This document shows, in pieces, positions 36,747 through 45,601 of a DNA stretch of 64,000 nucleotides (positions are counted from its first letter, which is position 1; the number at the start of each line of letters is the position of its first letter). The notes beneath the pieces were generated by a model, which ran no database searches, was not told where the DNA came from, and was given only the letters and a program-made list of their open reading frames with translations. Origin of the DNA: Methylobacterium sp. J-030 (GTDB lineage: Bacteria > Pseudomonadota > Alphaproteobacteria > Rhizobiales > Beijerinckiaceae); contig NZ_JAKSYM010000403.1 of assembly GCF_022829545.1 (NCBI RefSeq), forward strand, positions 1 to 64,000, given 5' to 3'. The position numbers and the translations under genes are program-made.

Positions 36747-38720
36747 TCAGGGCCGCGGCGGGCTCGTGCCGGCTTGCGTGACGAAGCGGTCGCCGTCCTC
36801 CCGGAGCAGGAGGCGGTCGGTCACCAGGGCATCCACCGCCCGGGCGACGGCATCCCCGTAGGCGGACGGGTCCGCGTAGCGCTCGGCCAGAGAGGGGCGC
36901 GGATCACCCTTGGCGTCGCGCTCGGCCTTCGTGGCCGCGAAGGGCAGCAGGCTGCCCTCCCGGTCGCAGAGCTCGCCCGCCGGGAACGGTTCGGCGTAGA
37001 GGTTCCAGCCAGTATGGGTGCCGCGCGGCGCGGCGACGTCCGGCAGGCGGATGCCGGCCACGTCCTGCCCGTCCGCATCGACCCGCGGCACCAGCGGCCG
37101 GTATTGCGGCCCCACCTCGGGATGCGGATCGACGTAGGTCGGGAAGCGGGCGATGGCGTTCGTGATGGTCGCGACCGCGAGGCCGGGCGTGTACGGGAAG
37201 CCCGTCGCCGTCGGCTCGACCAGGGTCCCGTCCGACAGGCGTGGCACCCGGCTCGCGGGCGGGGTTTTCCCGTCGCGTACCCATTCGTCCAGATCGACCA
37301 GCAGGGCGCGCAGGGCCGGGCCGGGGTTGAGCGTGTTGCGCGGGTTGGCGCAGGGGCCCTTGTCGGAGACGAGGCCCGAGCGACCGTAATGGAAGCCGCC
37401 CGCGATCAGGTAGGCGCGGGCCGTGTCGGGCAGGTCCAGGTCGGTCCGGCCGAGGGGATCGGTGGTGAGCAGCGAGGCACCCTTCTGCCAGTACTCGGTC
37501 TCGGTGTTCACCTCCATCCAGAGCGGGTCGAAGCCGTCGCCGCGCAGCAGCGCGCCGCGCTGGCCCGTCACCGGATCGTGCTGCAATGCGGCCGAGAACG
37601 GGAAGGCGTTCTCCGGGTAGAGGTGATCCTCGTGCTGCGTGTTGGTGCGCGAAGGCTGGGCGAAGCGCGCGTTGAGGAAGACGCCGCCGACCCCCGAGAT
37701 ATGCGCCAGCATCCCGTCGAAGACTCGGGCGCCGGCCTCGTCGCGGTTGAAGCCAAGATGGACGAAATCGCGCAGGAACCGGCCGCTCTGCGAGACACCG
37801 AGCGCCAGGACGCGGCGCACGCCGCTGGCCGGGTTGTCGGCCGCGCCTCCGCGCAGATAGGCGACCACGTCCCGGGTGGCGGCGAAGCCGAGGCCCAGGA
37901 CCTTCGGTCCTTCGGCCTCGTAGGTGAACTGGTAGAGCGAGCCCGGCTGCGGCTTGGTGCCCTCGGGCAGCAGCTTGAGCTGGCGCGGACCCGCGAAGGC
38001 CCAGGCGGCGCGCGGCACCGGCTGGGGCGGGTCGGCCTCCCGGCGCTGGACTGTCAGGGTGGCGTTCGGCTGATCCGTCCCGGCCGCCGCGAAGGTGAGG
38101 TAGAACGGCGCCTCCGTGGGGCCGCGCGTGCCGCTGACGAGTTCGTCCCGCACGAGGCCGGTGATCGGCTTGCCGTCTTGGGTCGCGACCGGCACGTCGA
38201 TCGCCATGCCGCCGTTCTGGCGCAGGGCGTCGGCCTCCCAGCCCGACCACACGATCGTGTCGCCGCGGTTCAACACGAGGGCGGTGCCGGTATCCCGAGC
38301 CGTGCGCGGGTCGTTGACGGCCTGGGCCGCCTGCGGGGGCGCGTCCATCACCCAGTTGAACAGGAACTTCCGGCCGCGATTCAGCACCTCGTAGAGTAGC
38401 GTGCCACTGCCGCGCGCGGGATCCTTGGGCCGCAGGATGAACAGGTCGGTGCGGTATTCGACGAGGCCGCGGGCGTTGCGGGGCGCGAGCGCGATATCGG
38501 CGATGCCGGCATTGGCCGGGTCGGCCGAGTCGATCTCGCCGCGGGCGAAGCCGATCACCCGCTCGTAGGCGCCCGCCTGCCCGAAGCCGGCACCATCCGC
38601 GAAGGGTTCGACCGCCGTGACGTCGATCCCGACGATGCGAGCCGATGCGCGCGTGGCGAGCGGAAGCGACAGCGCCAGGACGGCGACGCAGGCACGCAGG
38701 CGCACGGCGCGGACACGCAT
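36747..38720 (-). CDS. Large exported alpha/beta-hydrolase-domain protein (Abhydrolase_10 type)
   Basis: A 657-residue protein with a signal peptide (VRLRACVAVLALSLPLATRASA) and the family pattern of the alpha/beta hydrolase domain found in soil proteobacteria: YEVLNRGRK, WSGWEADA, a GVSQSGRFLRDF nucleophile elbow with the catalytic Ser, and GFHYGRSG near the acid/His region. The ATG at 38720 has GGAGGTCGAGGA before it. The substrate is unknown; an esterase or lactonase role is plausible. It lies upstream of the sugar dehydrogenase and cytochrome genes with a 134-base gap, so cotranscription is possible. Confidence 0.8.
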   Translation of the reverse strand: MRVRAVRLRACVAVLALSLPLATRASARIVGIDVTAVEPFADGAGFGQAGAYERVIGFARGEIDSADPANAGIADIALAPRNARGLVEYRTDLFILRPKDPARGSGTLLYEVLNRGRKFLFNWVMDAPPQAAQAVNDPRTARDTGTALVLNRGDTIVWSGWEADALRQNGGMAIDVPVATQDGKPITGLVRDELVSGTRGPTEAPFYLTFAAAGTDQPNATLTVQRREADPPQPVPRAAWAFAGPRQLKLLPEGTKPQPGSLYQFTYEAEGPKVLGLGFAATRDVVAYLRGGAADNPASGVRRVLALGVSQSGRFLRDFVHLGFNRDEAGARVFDGMLAHISGVGGVFLNARFAQPSRTNTQHEDHLYPENAFPFSAALQHDPVTGQRGALLRGDGFDPLWMEVNTETEYWQKGASLLTTDPLGRTDLDLPDTARAYLIAGGFHYGRSGLVSDKGPCANPRNTLNPGPALRALLVDLDEWVRDGKTPPASRVPRLSDGTLVEPTATGFPYTPGLAVATITNAIARFPTYVDPHPEVGPQYRPLVPRVDADGQDVAGIRLPDVAAPRGTHTGWNLYAEPFPAGELCDREGSLLPFAATKAERDAKGDPRPSLAERYADPSAYGDAVARAVDALVTDRLLLREDGDRFVTQAGTSPPRP

Positions 38721-39015
38721 TCCTCGACCTCCCCGATCTCTTGAGCCGCAGCGGACCCGGCTCTTGTCCACGACATGACGGAGGCAGGGCACGCGTGTCG
38801 ACAGAATTCCGTAGACCCGTCTTTCACGTCGCCGTCAGATGTCAGGGGCGGATCGACGCCGCATTCGATCGGAGACGGTTGTGCTCGCCTTGCGTTTTGG
38901 CGACCGATCTCCGAAAACGCCCCCCGTCCGGGAAGCTAGGCTTGGCCCGGGTGACCGGCCGTCCGCCGGAGCCCGGCCGACGCGGCGTTCCGATCCGGTG
39001 CGAGGACAGGGTTCG

Positions 39016-39669
39016 ATGATCGATTACGCGCAGGCGCGGCGGATGATGGTCGACTGCCAGTTGCGGACCTTCGACGTGAACGACATCGCGGTGCTCGACG
39101 CGTTCGACGACGTGCCGCGCGAAGCCTTCGTGCCCAAGGGGCGCGAGCCCTTCGCGTATATCGACCAGACCCTGCACATCGACGAGGCCGGTTCCGAGAC
39201 CCGCTGCATGCCGGCTCCGATGGTTTTGGCCCGGATGATCCAGGCCCTGAAGATCCGCCCGGGCGTCGCCGCCCTCGACATCGCCAGCGGCTACGGCTAC
39301 GCGGCCGCCGTGATGGCGCATCTCGGCGCGCAGGTGACGGCGCTCGAATCAGTGCCCGGCCTCGCCGCTGAGGCGCGCACCCGGCTGGGCACCGCCGCGC
39401 AGGTGATCGAGGGGCCGCTCGCGGCCGGGGCGCCGAAGCACGCGCCGTTCGACGCGATTCTGATCAACGGCCGCGTCGAGGTCCGGCCGCAGGCGCTGCT
39501 GGACCAGCTCAAGGACGACGGCCGCCTCGTCTGCGTGATGGGTCCTCACCGCAACGCCAAGGTGATGGTGTTCGTGCGTGCCGGCGACGCCTTCGGGGCA
39601 CGGCCGCTGTTCGACGCGTCGCTGCCGGGGCTCGAAGCCTTCCAGGAGGAAGCCGGGTTCGCGTTCTGA
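39016..39669 (+). CDS. pcm: Protein-L-isoaspartate O-methyltransferase
   Basis: Repairs isomerised aspartate by methylating L-isoaspartyl residues with SAM. The 217-residue product starts MIDYAQARRMMVDCQLRTF and has the conserved RCMPAPMVLARMIQAL and the SAM-binding ALDIASGYGYAAAVMAHLG. It belongs to the alphaproteobacterial subgroup that usually precedes tolC; tolC is not next to it here. The ATG at 39016 is the conserved start. Confidence 0.9.
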   Translation: MIDYAQARRMMVDCQLRTFDVNDIAVLDAFDDVPREAFVPKGREPFAYIDQTLHIDEAGSETRCMPAPMVLARMIQALKIRPGVAALDIASGYGYAAAVMAHLGAQVTALESVPGLAAEARTRLGTAAQVIEGPLAAGAPKHAPFDAILINGRVEVRPQALLDQLKDDGRLVCVMGPHRNAKVMVFVRAGDAFGARPLFDASLPGLEAFQEEAGFAF

Positions 39670-39711
39670 ACGATCACACGTCGGTCGATACTAACGCCAT
39701 CCAGCCCACCA

Positions 39712-39740
39712 CCTCGGGATGAGGGGGGTGGGTTGGAGAA
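39712..39740. repeat. Short interspersed repeat (CCTCGGGATGAGGGGGG type)
   Basis: Third copy of the family at 31905 and 34683. It lies between the convergent pcm and monooxygenase genes and may affect termination. Confidence 0.55.
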
Positions 39741-39780
39741 ACCGCTCAGGCTTGCCCTTGGGCCGCCCCCGTCCGTGCAC

Positions 39781-41259
39781 TCAGCCCAACCGATAATCCG
39801 CCATCCGCGCCCGCCGGGCGCTCCGGCGGTACGCCATTACCGAATCCGGCCACAGGGTGGCGTTGCGCCCCTGCGCGTCGAGATACCAGCTCTTGCAGCC
39901 GCCGGCCTGCCAGATGCTGTCGGCGAGCCGGGCGCGGATCCGGTCGAGGAAGCGCGCCTGCGCCTCCGGGCGGACCTCGATGGCGCGGGTCCCCCGCCGC
40001 AGGGCCTTCAGGCAGTCCAGCACGTGCTGCACCTGAACCTCGATCATCGAGACGACCGAATTGTGCCCGAGCCCCGTGTTCGGCCCGAGCAGCATGAAGT
40101 AGTTCGGGAAGCCCGCGACCGTGATGCCCTGGTAGGCGCCCATGCCGTCGGCCCAGATTTCCTTCAGGCGCTGGCCGCCGCGGCCGACGAGGTCCATCCG
40201 CGCGAAGGTCGCCGTGATGTCGAAGCCGGTGGCGTAGACGATGACGTCGAGGTCATGCGTCCGGCCGTCCTCGGTGGCGAGGCCGGTCTCGGTGATCCGC
40301 GCGATGCCGCCGGTCTCCAGCGTCACGTTCCGGCGCTGGAGGGCGGGGTAGTAATCGTCGGAGATCAGCACCCGCTTGCAGCCGAGCCGGTAGTTCGGCG
40401 TCAGCTTCGCGCGCAGGTCCTTGTCGGGCACCGCCCTGGCGAGGTGGCGCCGCGCTACGGCCTCCGCCTGGCCGGTCAGCTTCGAGACCCGGGTGAAGCC
40501 CAAGACGGCGCGCACCTCGTGCAGCCAGAACAGCCGGGCCCGCTCCAGCCGCCGGGCGAGCGGCAGGCGCCGGTAGCGGGTCTTGGCGCGCTCCGCGATG
40601 GCGTGATCGTTCTTGGGCATGATCCAGGGCGGCGTACGCTGGAATAGCGTCAGATGGCCGGCGATCCTGGCGAGTTCCGGCACCACCTGGATCGCGCTCG
40701 CCCCGGTGCCGATGATTCCGATCCGCTTGCCGGCGAGGCCCACGGAATGGTCCCAGGCGGCCGTGTGGAAGGCCGGGCCCGTGAAGCTGTCGCGCCCCGG
40801 GATCGTCGGGTAGGCCGGGTGGTGCAGGCCGCCCATGCCGGAGACGATCGCCCGCGTAGTGATCGGCCCGCGGTCGGTCTCCACGTGCCAGACAGCCCCC
40901 GCCTCGTCCCACCGGGCGCCCTGGAAGGTCGTGCCGAGCTGCGTCAGGGGCATGAGCCCATGGCGCTCGGCGGTCTCGCGCAGATAGGCCAGGATCTCGG
41001 CCTGCGGCGCGTACATCCGGCTCCAGTCGGCCTTGGGGGCGAAAGAGAGGGAGTAGAGGTGAGACGGGATATCGCAGGCCGCCCCCGGATAGGTGTTGTC
41101 GTACCACGTGCCGCCGATGCTGTCGGCCTTCTCGATCACCCGCAGCGGCCCGATCCCGGCCTGTCGGCAGCGGATCGCCATGGCGAGCCCCGAGAAGCCG
41201 GCGCCGACGATCAGGACCGCCAGCGGTTCCGCGCCGGCTTCGCGTGGGGATTCGGTCAT
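39781..41259 (-). CDS. Flavin-containing Baeyer-Villiger-type monooxygenase
   Basis: A 492-residue FAD/NADPH enzyme that inserts oxygen next to a ketone to give an ester or lactone. It shows the FAD Rossmann motif VGAGFSGLAMAIRC, the Baeyer-Villiger fingerprint FTGPAFHTAAWDH, the NADPH motif GIIGTGASAIQVVPEL and the C-terminal ATGFD. The ATG at 41259 overlaps the stop of the hydrolase gene by 4 bases. With the hydrolase and the SDR upstream it forms a logical alcohol-to-ketone-to-ester-to-acid route; the compound is unknown. Confidence 0.92.
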   Translation of the reverse strand: MTESPREAGAEPLAVLIVGAGFSGLAMAIRCRQAGIGPLRVIEKADSIGGTWYDNTYPGAACDIPSHLYSLSFAPKADWSRMYAPQAEILAYLRETAERHGLMPLTQLGTTFQGARWDEAGAVWHVETDRGPITTRAIVSGMGGLHHPAYPTIPGRDSFTGPAFHTAAWDHSVGLAGKRIGIIGTGASAIQVVPELARIAGHLTLFQRTPPWIMPKNDHAIAERAKTRYRRLPLARRLERARLFWLHEVRAVLGFTRVSKLTGQAEAVARRHLARAVPDKDLRAKLTPNYRLGCKRVLISDDYYPALQRRNVTLETGGIARITETGLATEDGRTHDLDVIVYATGFDITATFARMDLVGRGGQRLKEIWADGMGAYQGITVAGFPNYFMLLGPNTGLGHNSVVSMIEVQVQHVLDCLKALRRGTRAIEVRPEAQARFLDRIRARLADSIWQAGGCKSWYLDAQGRNATLWPDSVMAYRRSARRARMADYRLG

Positions 41260-42164
41260 GGCTCGGGACTCCCGGACGGGGCGTCGGGCTTCGGCGCGTG
41301 GGCCTTCAGGAAAGCGGCGGCCTCGTCGAGGGAGGCGCGGGCCTCCGGCAGCATGCCGGCGGCGAACTGCCACGCATGGGCGACGACGGGAAAAACCTTC
41401 AGCTCGGTCTCGACGCCCGCCGCCCGGGCCCGTTCCGCCATGCGCACGGAATCGTCGCGCAGAACTTCGCGGCCGCCCACGTGGAACAGCAGCGGCGGGA
41501 AGCCGGTCGGATCGCCGTTGATCGGCGAGATCCGCGGGTCGGCCGGGTCGGCGTTTCCGAGATACATCGATCGGATCGTCCCCAGCGCCTTCGGGTCGAA
41601 CATCGCGTCGCGCCAGGCATTCGTGACCCGGGAGCCGCCTTCGGAGACGAAGTCGGTGGCCGGGGAGAACAGGGCGGCGGCCCAGGGCATCGGCATGTTG
41701 CGCGCCCGGGCCTCGCCCATCAGCACCAAGGCGAGGTTGCCGCCGGCGGATTCCCCCGCCACGCAGGCCGCGCCCTCGGCGCTGAACGCCCGCCAGACCG
41801 CTACGACATCCTCGACGGCGGCCGGAAAAGGATGCTCGGGGGCCAGCCGGTAATCGGGCGCGAAGATCGTGAATCCGCGGTTCGCCAGGGCACCGGTCAC
41901 GGGCCGGTGCGTGCGCGGCGCGCAGGCGATGAAGCCGCCGCCGTGGATGTACAGCATCCGCCGCCCGGAGCCCGCCTTCGGCCGGACCCACTCGCCCCGC
42001 ACGCCACCGACAGTACCCGCCTCGTAGGTCACGCCCTTCGGGTCGGGGAAGGCCGGCGCCTCGAAGATGCGGCGGAAATCGGCCGCGCTCCGGGCCCTGG
42101 CGAGGGCGCCGCGGACCCGGCTGCGGACCATGTAGGCCCCAATATAGGCGCGCAGGCTCGCCAT
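41256..42164 (-). CDS. Alpha/beta hydrolase, hormone-sensitive-lipase family
   Basis: A 302-residue esterase with the oxyanion-hole motif HGGGF near residue 74, the nucleophile GESAGG near 138, the acid in the PADPR/HVGGREVLRDD region and the catalytic His in VAHAWQF. Cytoplasmic. It would hydrolyse the ester or lactone made by the coupled monooxygenase. It overlaps the monooxygenase start by 4 bases, and the SDR stop precedes its start by a single base. Confidence 0.92.
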   Translation of the reverse strand: MASLRAYIGAYMVRSRVRGALARARSAADFRRIFEAPAFPDPKGVTYEAGTVGGVRGEWVRPKAGSGRRMLYIHGGGFIACAPRTHRPVTGALANRGFTIFAPDYRLAPEHPFPAAVEDVVAVWRAFSAEGAACVAGESAGGNLALVLMGEARARNMPMPWAAALFSPATDFVSEGGSRVTNAWRDAMFDPKALGTIRSMYLGNADPADPRISPINGDPTGFPPLLFHVGGREVLRDDSVRMAERARAAGVETELKVFPVVAHAWQFAAGMLPEARASLDEAAAFLKAHAPKPDAPSGSPEP

Positions 42165-42165
42165 C

Positions 42166-43017
42166 TCAGAGTTTCCCGCCGGACATGCGCACGATCGTCT
42201 TCCAGTAACCCGCCGGCATCAGCCGCTGGATCAGGGCTGCGCTGCGGGCATCCTTGCCGATCACGATGCGCGGCGCCCTGGTCTCGATGCCGCGGATGAT
42301 CGCCGCCGCCGCTTCCGTGGGGGCGAGCGTCAACAGCTTGCCGAAGGCCTCGCGGGCCTCCGCATCCTCCACCGCGGCGCGCTTGGCGGCCTCGGGATCG
42401 GTCGGCGGGCGTCGGCCGCGGGCGTTGCGGGAGATCGCGGTGGCGACGCCGCCCGGATGGACCACCGTCACGCCGAGGCCGGTGCCGGCATATTCGTGCC
42501 GCAGGGCCTCGGAGAAGCCGCGGACCCCGAACTTGCTGGTGCAATAGGCGACCTGCCCCGGCGGCGCGATCAGCCCGAACAAGCTCGACAGGTTGATGAT
42601 CTGTGCCGCCGGCCGAGCGCGCAGCATCGGCAGGAAGGCGTGGCACATCCGCACGACCGCGCGCAGGTTGATGTCCATCAGCCACTCGAAGTCTTCGAGA
42701 TGCGTCTCGTCGAACCGGCCGCCCAGGGCCACGCCGGCGTTGTTGATCAGGATGTCGAGGTGCCCGAATCGGTCCGCGGCCCAGTCCGGCAGCGCCCGGA
42801 TCGCCTCCGCGTCCACGAGATCGACGACCCGGGTCTCGACCGCGGTGCCGTGCTCACGGATTCGCCGGGCGATCGTCGCGAGGCCTTCGGAATCGCGGTC
42901 CACCAGAAGCAGGCTGCATCCCTTCGCGGAAAGCCCGGTGGCCAGCGCCGCCCCGATGCCGCTCGCGGCGCCGGTGATGAGCGCGACCGTTCCGGCGAAC
43001 TGAAACCTCTGCGCCAA
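42166..43017 (-). CDS. Short-chain dehydrogenase/reductase, TTG start
   Basis: A 283-residue classical SDR with TGAASGIGAAL at the cofactor site, NNAGVALGG, the catalytic Ser in INLSSLFG and Tyr/Lys in YCTSKFG. It would interconvert an alcohol and ketone ahead of the monooxygenase step. No ATG is well placed: the TTG at 43017 is chosen because GGGAGG lies 7 bases before it and the protein then starts at the usual distance from the glycine motif. First gene of the SDR-hydrolase-monooxygenase operon. Confidence 0.9.
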   Translation of the reverse strand: MAQRFQFAGTVALITGAASGIGAALATGLSAKGCSLLLVDRDSEGLATIARRIREHGTAVETRVVDLVDAEAIRALPDWAADRFGHLDILINNAGVALGGRFDETHLEDFEWLMDINLRAVVRMCHAFLPMLRARPAAQIINLSSLFGLIAPPGQVAYCTSKFGVRGFSEALRHEYAGTGLGVTVVHPGGVATAISRNARGRRPPTDPEAAKRAAVEDAEAREAFGKLLTLAPTEAAAAIIRGIETRAPRIVIGKDARSAALIQRLMPAGYWKTIVRMSGGKL

Positions 43018-43086
43018 GCTACGCCTCCCGATGCGCCGGTTGGTCCGGGCCTTGGCCGAGGGATAGCCCCGGCTCGCGGAATTGTC

Positions 43087-43102
43087 TAGGGTAAACACCC
43101 TA
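43087..43102. promoter_or_regulatory. Candidate TetR operator
   Basis: TAGGGT-AAAC-ACCCTA is a perfect 6-bp inverted repeat with a 4-base spacer, placed between the divergent SDR operon and the TetR gene, 70 bases from the SDR start and 17 before the regulator start. The position suits repression of both. Confidence 0.6.
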
Positions 43103-43118
43103 AACGGGGTTGGAGTCG

Positions 43119-43766
43119 ATGGTGCAGGGCCGAAGCCGCCGGTTACTGGAAGGAGAGCCTGCCGCATCCTCCGGGGCGCCGAGCACCCGCGCGCGGATCC
43201 TTGCCGTCAGTCTCGCCCTGTTCAACACCCGCGGCCTGGGCCGGGTCACCACCGCGGAGATCGCCGCGGCGGCGGGGATCCGCGAGGGAAACCTCCAGTA
43301 TCACTTCCCGCGCAAGACCGGCTTGGTGGAGGCGATATTCGCCGGGTTCGAGGCGGAGGCCGTGGCGGTCGCTGGCCGGATGCCGGCGGATCCGGGCGCG
43401 CCGGAGGCGCTGCTGGCCTACCAGCGGGCATGGTTCGACCTGATCTGGCGCTACCGCTGCGTCTACCGGGACGGCATCGCGATGGTGGAGATCGCCCCGG
43501 CGCTCCGGCCCCGCGTCCATGCCCTGCGGACGCGGACGCAAGGGCTCGCTCGGGGCGTCTTCGAGGCGGCGGCAGCCGCCGGGCGGTTGCGAATCGGCCC
43601 GGAGGCCCTCGGGCGGCTGATCGACAACGCCTGGATCGTCTCCAGCCACTGGATGAGCCACCGCCTCCAGGGCGGCACCGAGCTGACCGAGACCGACCTC
43701 GACTGGGGCTTCGCCCAGGTCCGCGATCTCTTCGTCCCGTATCTCGTCGCGCTTCAACCAGATTGA
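43119..43766 (+). CDS. TetR-family transcriptional regulator
   Basis: A 215-residue regulator with an N-terminal helix-turn-helix (TRARILAVSLALFNTRGLG, then TTAEIAAAAGIREGNLQYHFPRK) and a helical ligand-binding domain. The ATG at 43119 has GGAG five bases upstream and is preferred to the TTG at 43110. It is divergent from the SDR-hydrolase-monooxygenase operon with a palindrome between them, so it probably controls that operon and itself. The inducer is probably a substrate or product of the pathway. Confidence 0.9.
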   Translation: MVQGRSRRLLEGEPAASSGAPSTRARILAVSLALFNTRGLGRVTTAEIAAAAGIREGNLQYHFPRKTGLVEAIFAGFEAEAVAVAGRMPADPGAPEALLAYQRAWFDLIWRYRCVYRDGIAMVEIAPALRPRVHALRTRTQGLARGVFEAAAAAGRLRIGPEALGRLIDNAWIVSSHWMSHRLQGGTELTETDLDWGFAQVRDLFVPYLVALQPD

Positions 43767-43821
43767 TACGGTCTGGCCCGAACTTTCCATGGGCGGCGAC
43801 CGCTCATGATCGAAGGACGCG

Positions 43822-45069
43822 ATGCTCGACCGCCTGACCCATGCCGGCCTCAGCCTCCTGCTGCTGCTCACCGTCGCGGTGCTGTTCTCGACGAACCGGA
43901 AGGCGATCCGCCCGCGGGTCGTGCTCACCGGTTTGGCGCTTCAGGTCGGCCTCGGCGCCCTCATCCTGTTCCTTCCGGCCGGGCAGGCCGCCCTGAACGC
44001 GGCCGCCGACGTGGTGGTGCGGGCGCTCTCCTACGGCGACCGCGGCACCGCCTTCCTGTTCGGGGGCCTCGTCGAGCCGAAGATGTTCGAGCTGTTCGGC
44101 GGCTCGGGATTCATCCTGGCCCTGCGGGTGCTGCCGCAGATCCTCTACGTCTCCGCCCTGATCGGGGTGCTCTACCACCTCGGCGTGATGCAGGTCCTGG
44201 CCCGAGGCCTCGGCGCGGTGCTCCGGCGGATCCTCGGAACGTCGCCGATCGAGTCCTTCGCGGCGGTGATCACCATCGCGATCGGCCAGAGCGAGATCGC
44301 GGTGGCTTTGCGCCCGTTCCTCGCGCTGCTGACCGGGGCCGAACTGTTCGCCGTGATGTCGAGCGGGGCCGCCTCCACCGCCGGCTCGATCCTGGCTGGC
44401 TACGCCGCGCTCGGCGTCCCGATGACCTACCTGCTCGCCGCCTCCGCGATGGCGATCCCCGGCGGCCTGCTCTACGCCAAGATATTGGTGCCCTCCACCG
44501 AGCCGACACGGATCACCACCACCCGGGTGGAGTTCGGCGAGACCCGGGCTGCCAACATCATCGAGGCGGCGGCCGACGGCACCCAGAAGGGGCTGGCGGT
44601 GGCGGTCTCGGTCGGCGCGATGCTGATCGCCTTCGTGGGGCTGATCGCGCTGGCCGACGGCCTGTTCGGCGCCCTCGGCGGATGGATGGGCTATCCCGGC
44701 GCCTCGTTCGAGGGCGTACTCGGCTGGGCTCTCAGCCCGCTCGCGTGGCTCCTCGGCGTACCCTGGGCGCACGCCACGCTGGTCGGCGGTGCGATCGGCC
44801 AGAAGATCGCCTTCAACGAGTTCCTGGCCTATGCCAACCTATCGCCGAGCCTGAAGGCCGGGACGCTCGATCCCCGCTCGCAGGCGATCGTCTGTTTCGC
44901 CCTGTGCGGCTTCGCGAACTTCGCCTCGATCGCGATCCAGCTCGCGAGCTTCGCGAGCCTCGTGCCGGAGCGGCGCTCGGAGGTCGCCCGCTACGGGCTG
45001 CGGGCGATCCTGGCGGGCACGCTGTCCAATCTGACGAGCGCAGCGATCGCGGGACTGTTCGTAAGTTGA
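43822..45069 (+). CDS. Concentrative nucleoside transporter, NupC family
   Basis: A 415-residue inner-membrane symporter that takes up nucleosides with protons or sodium. It has about ten hydrophobic segments, a gate domain, the CNT signature region TIAIGQSEIAVALRPFLALLTGAELFAVMSSG, the PGGLLYAKILVPSTEP loop, and the late motif GQKIAFNEFLAY. The gene starts 55 bases after the TetR gene and may be read through from it. It is convergent with the pqqA pair. Confidence 0.93.
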   Translation: MLDRLTHAGLSLLLLLTVAVLFSTNRKAIRPRVVLTGLALQVGLGALILFLPAGQAALNAAADVVVRALSYGDRGTAFLFGGLVEPKMFELFGGSGFILALRVLPQILYVSALIGVLYHLGVMQVLARGLGAVLRRILGTSPIESFAAVITIAIGQSEIAVALRPFLALLTGAELFAVMSSGAASTAGSILAGYAALGVPMTYLLAASAMAIPGGLLYAKILVPSTEPTRITTTRVEFGETRAANIIEAAADGTQKGLAVAVSVGAMLIAFVGLIALADGLFGALGGWMGYPGASFEGVLGWALSPLAWLLGVPWAHATLVGGAIGQKIAFNEFLAYANLSPSLKAGTLDPRSQAIVCFALCGFANFASIAIQLASFASLVPERRSEVARYGLRAILAGTLSNLTSAAIAGLFVS

Positions 45070-45156
45070 TGTGAAAGCGTACCGATACGTCATCGACAGT
45101 CGCGCGCAGCGATTCGGCGCTCGATTGCGATCCGACGATGCATCTGCGCGACGCGC

Positions 45157-45189
45157 AAAAGAAAAGCGCCGCTTCGTGTGAAGCGGCGC
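45157..45189 (-). terminator. Intrinsic terminator of the pqqA pair
   Basis: A perfect 10-bp stem GCGCCGCTTC / GAAGCGGCGC with a 4-base loop, followed on the minus strand by TTTTCTTTT. It begins 21 bases after the last pqqA stop. Confidence 0.92.
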
Positions 45190-45209
45190 CCAGACGTGCT
45201 GTCGAAAAC

Positions 45210-45299
45210 TTAGTTGAAGGTGTCGATCTCAGCGGACTCGTAGCTGGTGACTTCCATGCCAACGCAGATCTCGGACACGATCGGAGCAGTCCAGGCCAT
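45210..45299 (-). CDS. pqqA: PQQ precursor peptide PqqA, downstream copy
   Basis: A 29-residue peptide, MAWTAPIVSEICVGMEVTSY followed by ESAEIDTFN. Glu16 and Tyr20 (E-V-T-S-Y) are the residues that PqqE and later enzymes join and cut to make pyrroloquinoline quinone, the cofactor of methanol dehydrogenase. A strong AGGAGG ribosome binding site precedes the ATG. It differs from the second copy at six bases and one residue (Thr4 for Ser4). No pqqB, C, D or E lies in the window; a terminator follows at once. Confidence 0.95.
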   Translation of the reverse strand: MAWTAPIVSEICVGMEVTSYESAEIDTFN

Positions 45300-45379
45300 G
45301 TGTTCCTCCTACAAAACTTCGGGTGATGGAATTGGAGACCACGATCACCGGCGCGTCATGCGCCCCGGATCACAGGCAC

Positions 45380-45469
45380 TTAGTTGAAGGTGTCGATCTC
45401 GGCCGACTCGTAGCTGGTGACTTCCATGCCGACGCAGATCTCGGACACGATCGGGGCAGACCAAGCCAT
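45380..45469 (-). CDS. pqqA: PQQ precursor peptide PqqA, upstream copy
   Basis: A 29-residue peptide identical to the neighbouring copy except Ser4, with the same Glu16/Tyr20 core. The ribosome binding site GAGGAG precedes the ATG at 45469. It is first in a two-gene unit; the copies are 80 bases apart and the spacer carries the second ribosome binding site. Tandem copies may raise the supply of precursor relative to the PQQ enzymes, which must be encoded elsewhere. Confidence 0.95.
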   Translation of the reverse strand: MAWSAPIVSEICVGMEVTSYESAEIDTFN

Positions 45470-45601
45470 GGCGCTTCTCCTCGCTGTTGATGAGATCCAT
45501 ATAGGCAATATCTTGGACGCAATACAAGTGAGCACAACACTTATATTTCTCATAGGGAGCCCTGGTGCACGGGCGCGACACAGGCGGCCGGTGTCGGCGT
45601 C

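Noticed and set aside
36774..38399. 541-codon plus-strand frame over the large hydrolase gene
   Set aside because: It is the reverse-strand shadow of a gene with a signal peptide, ribosome binding site and a nucleophile motif.
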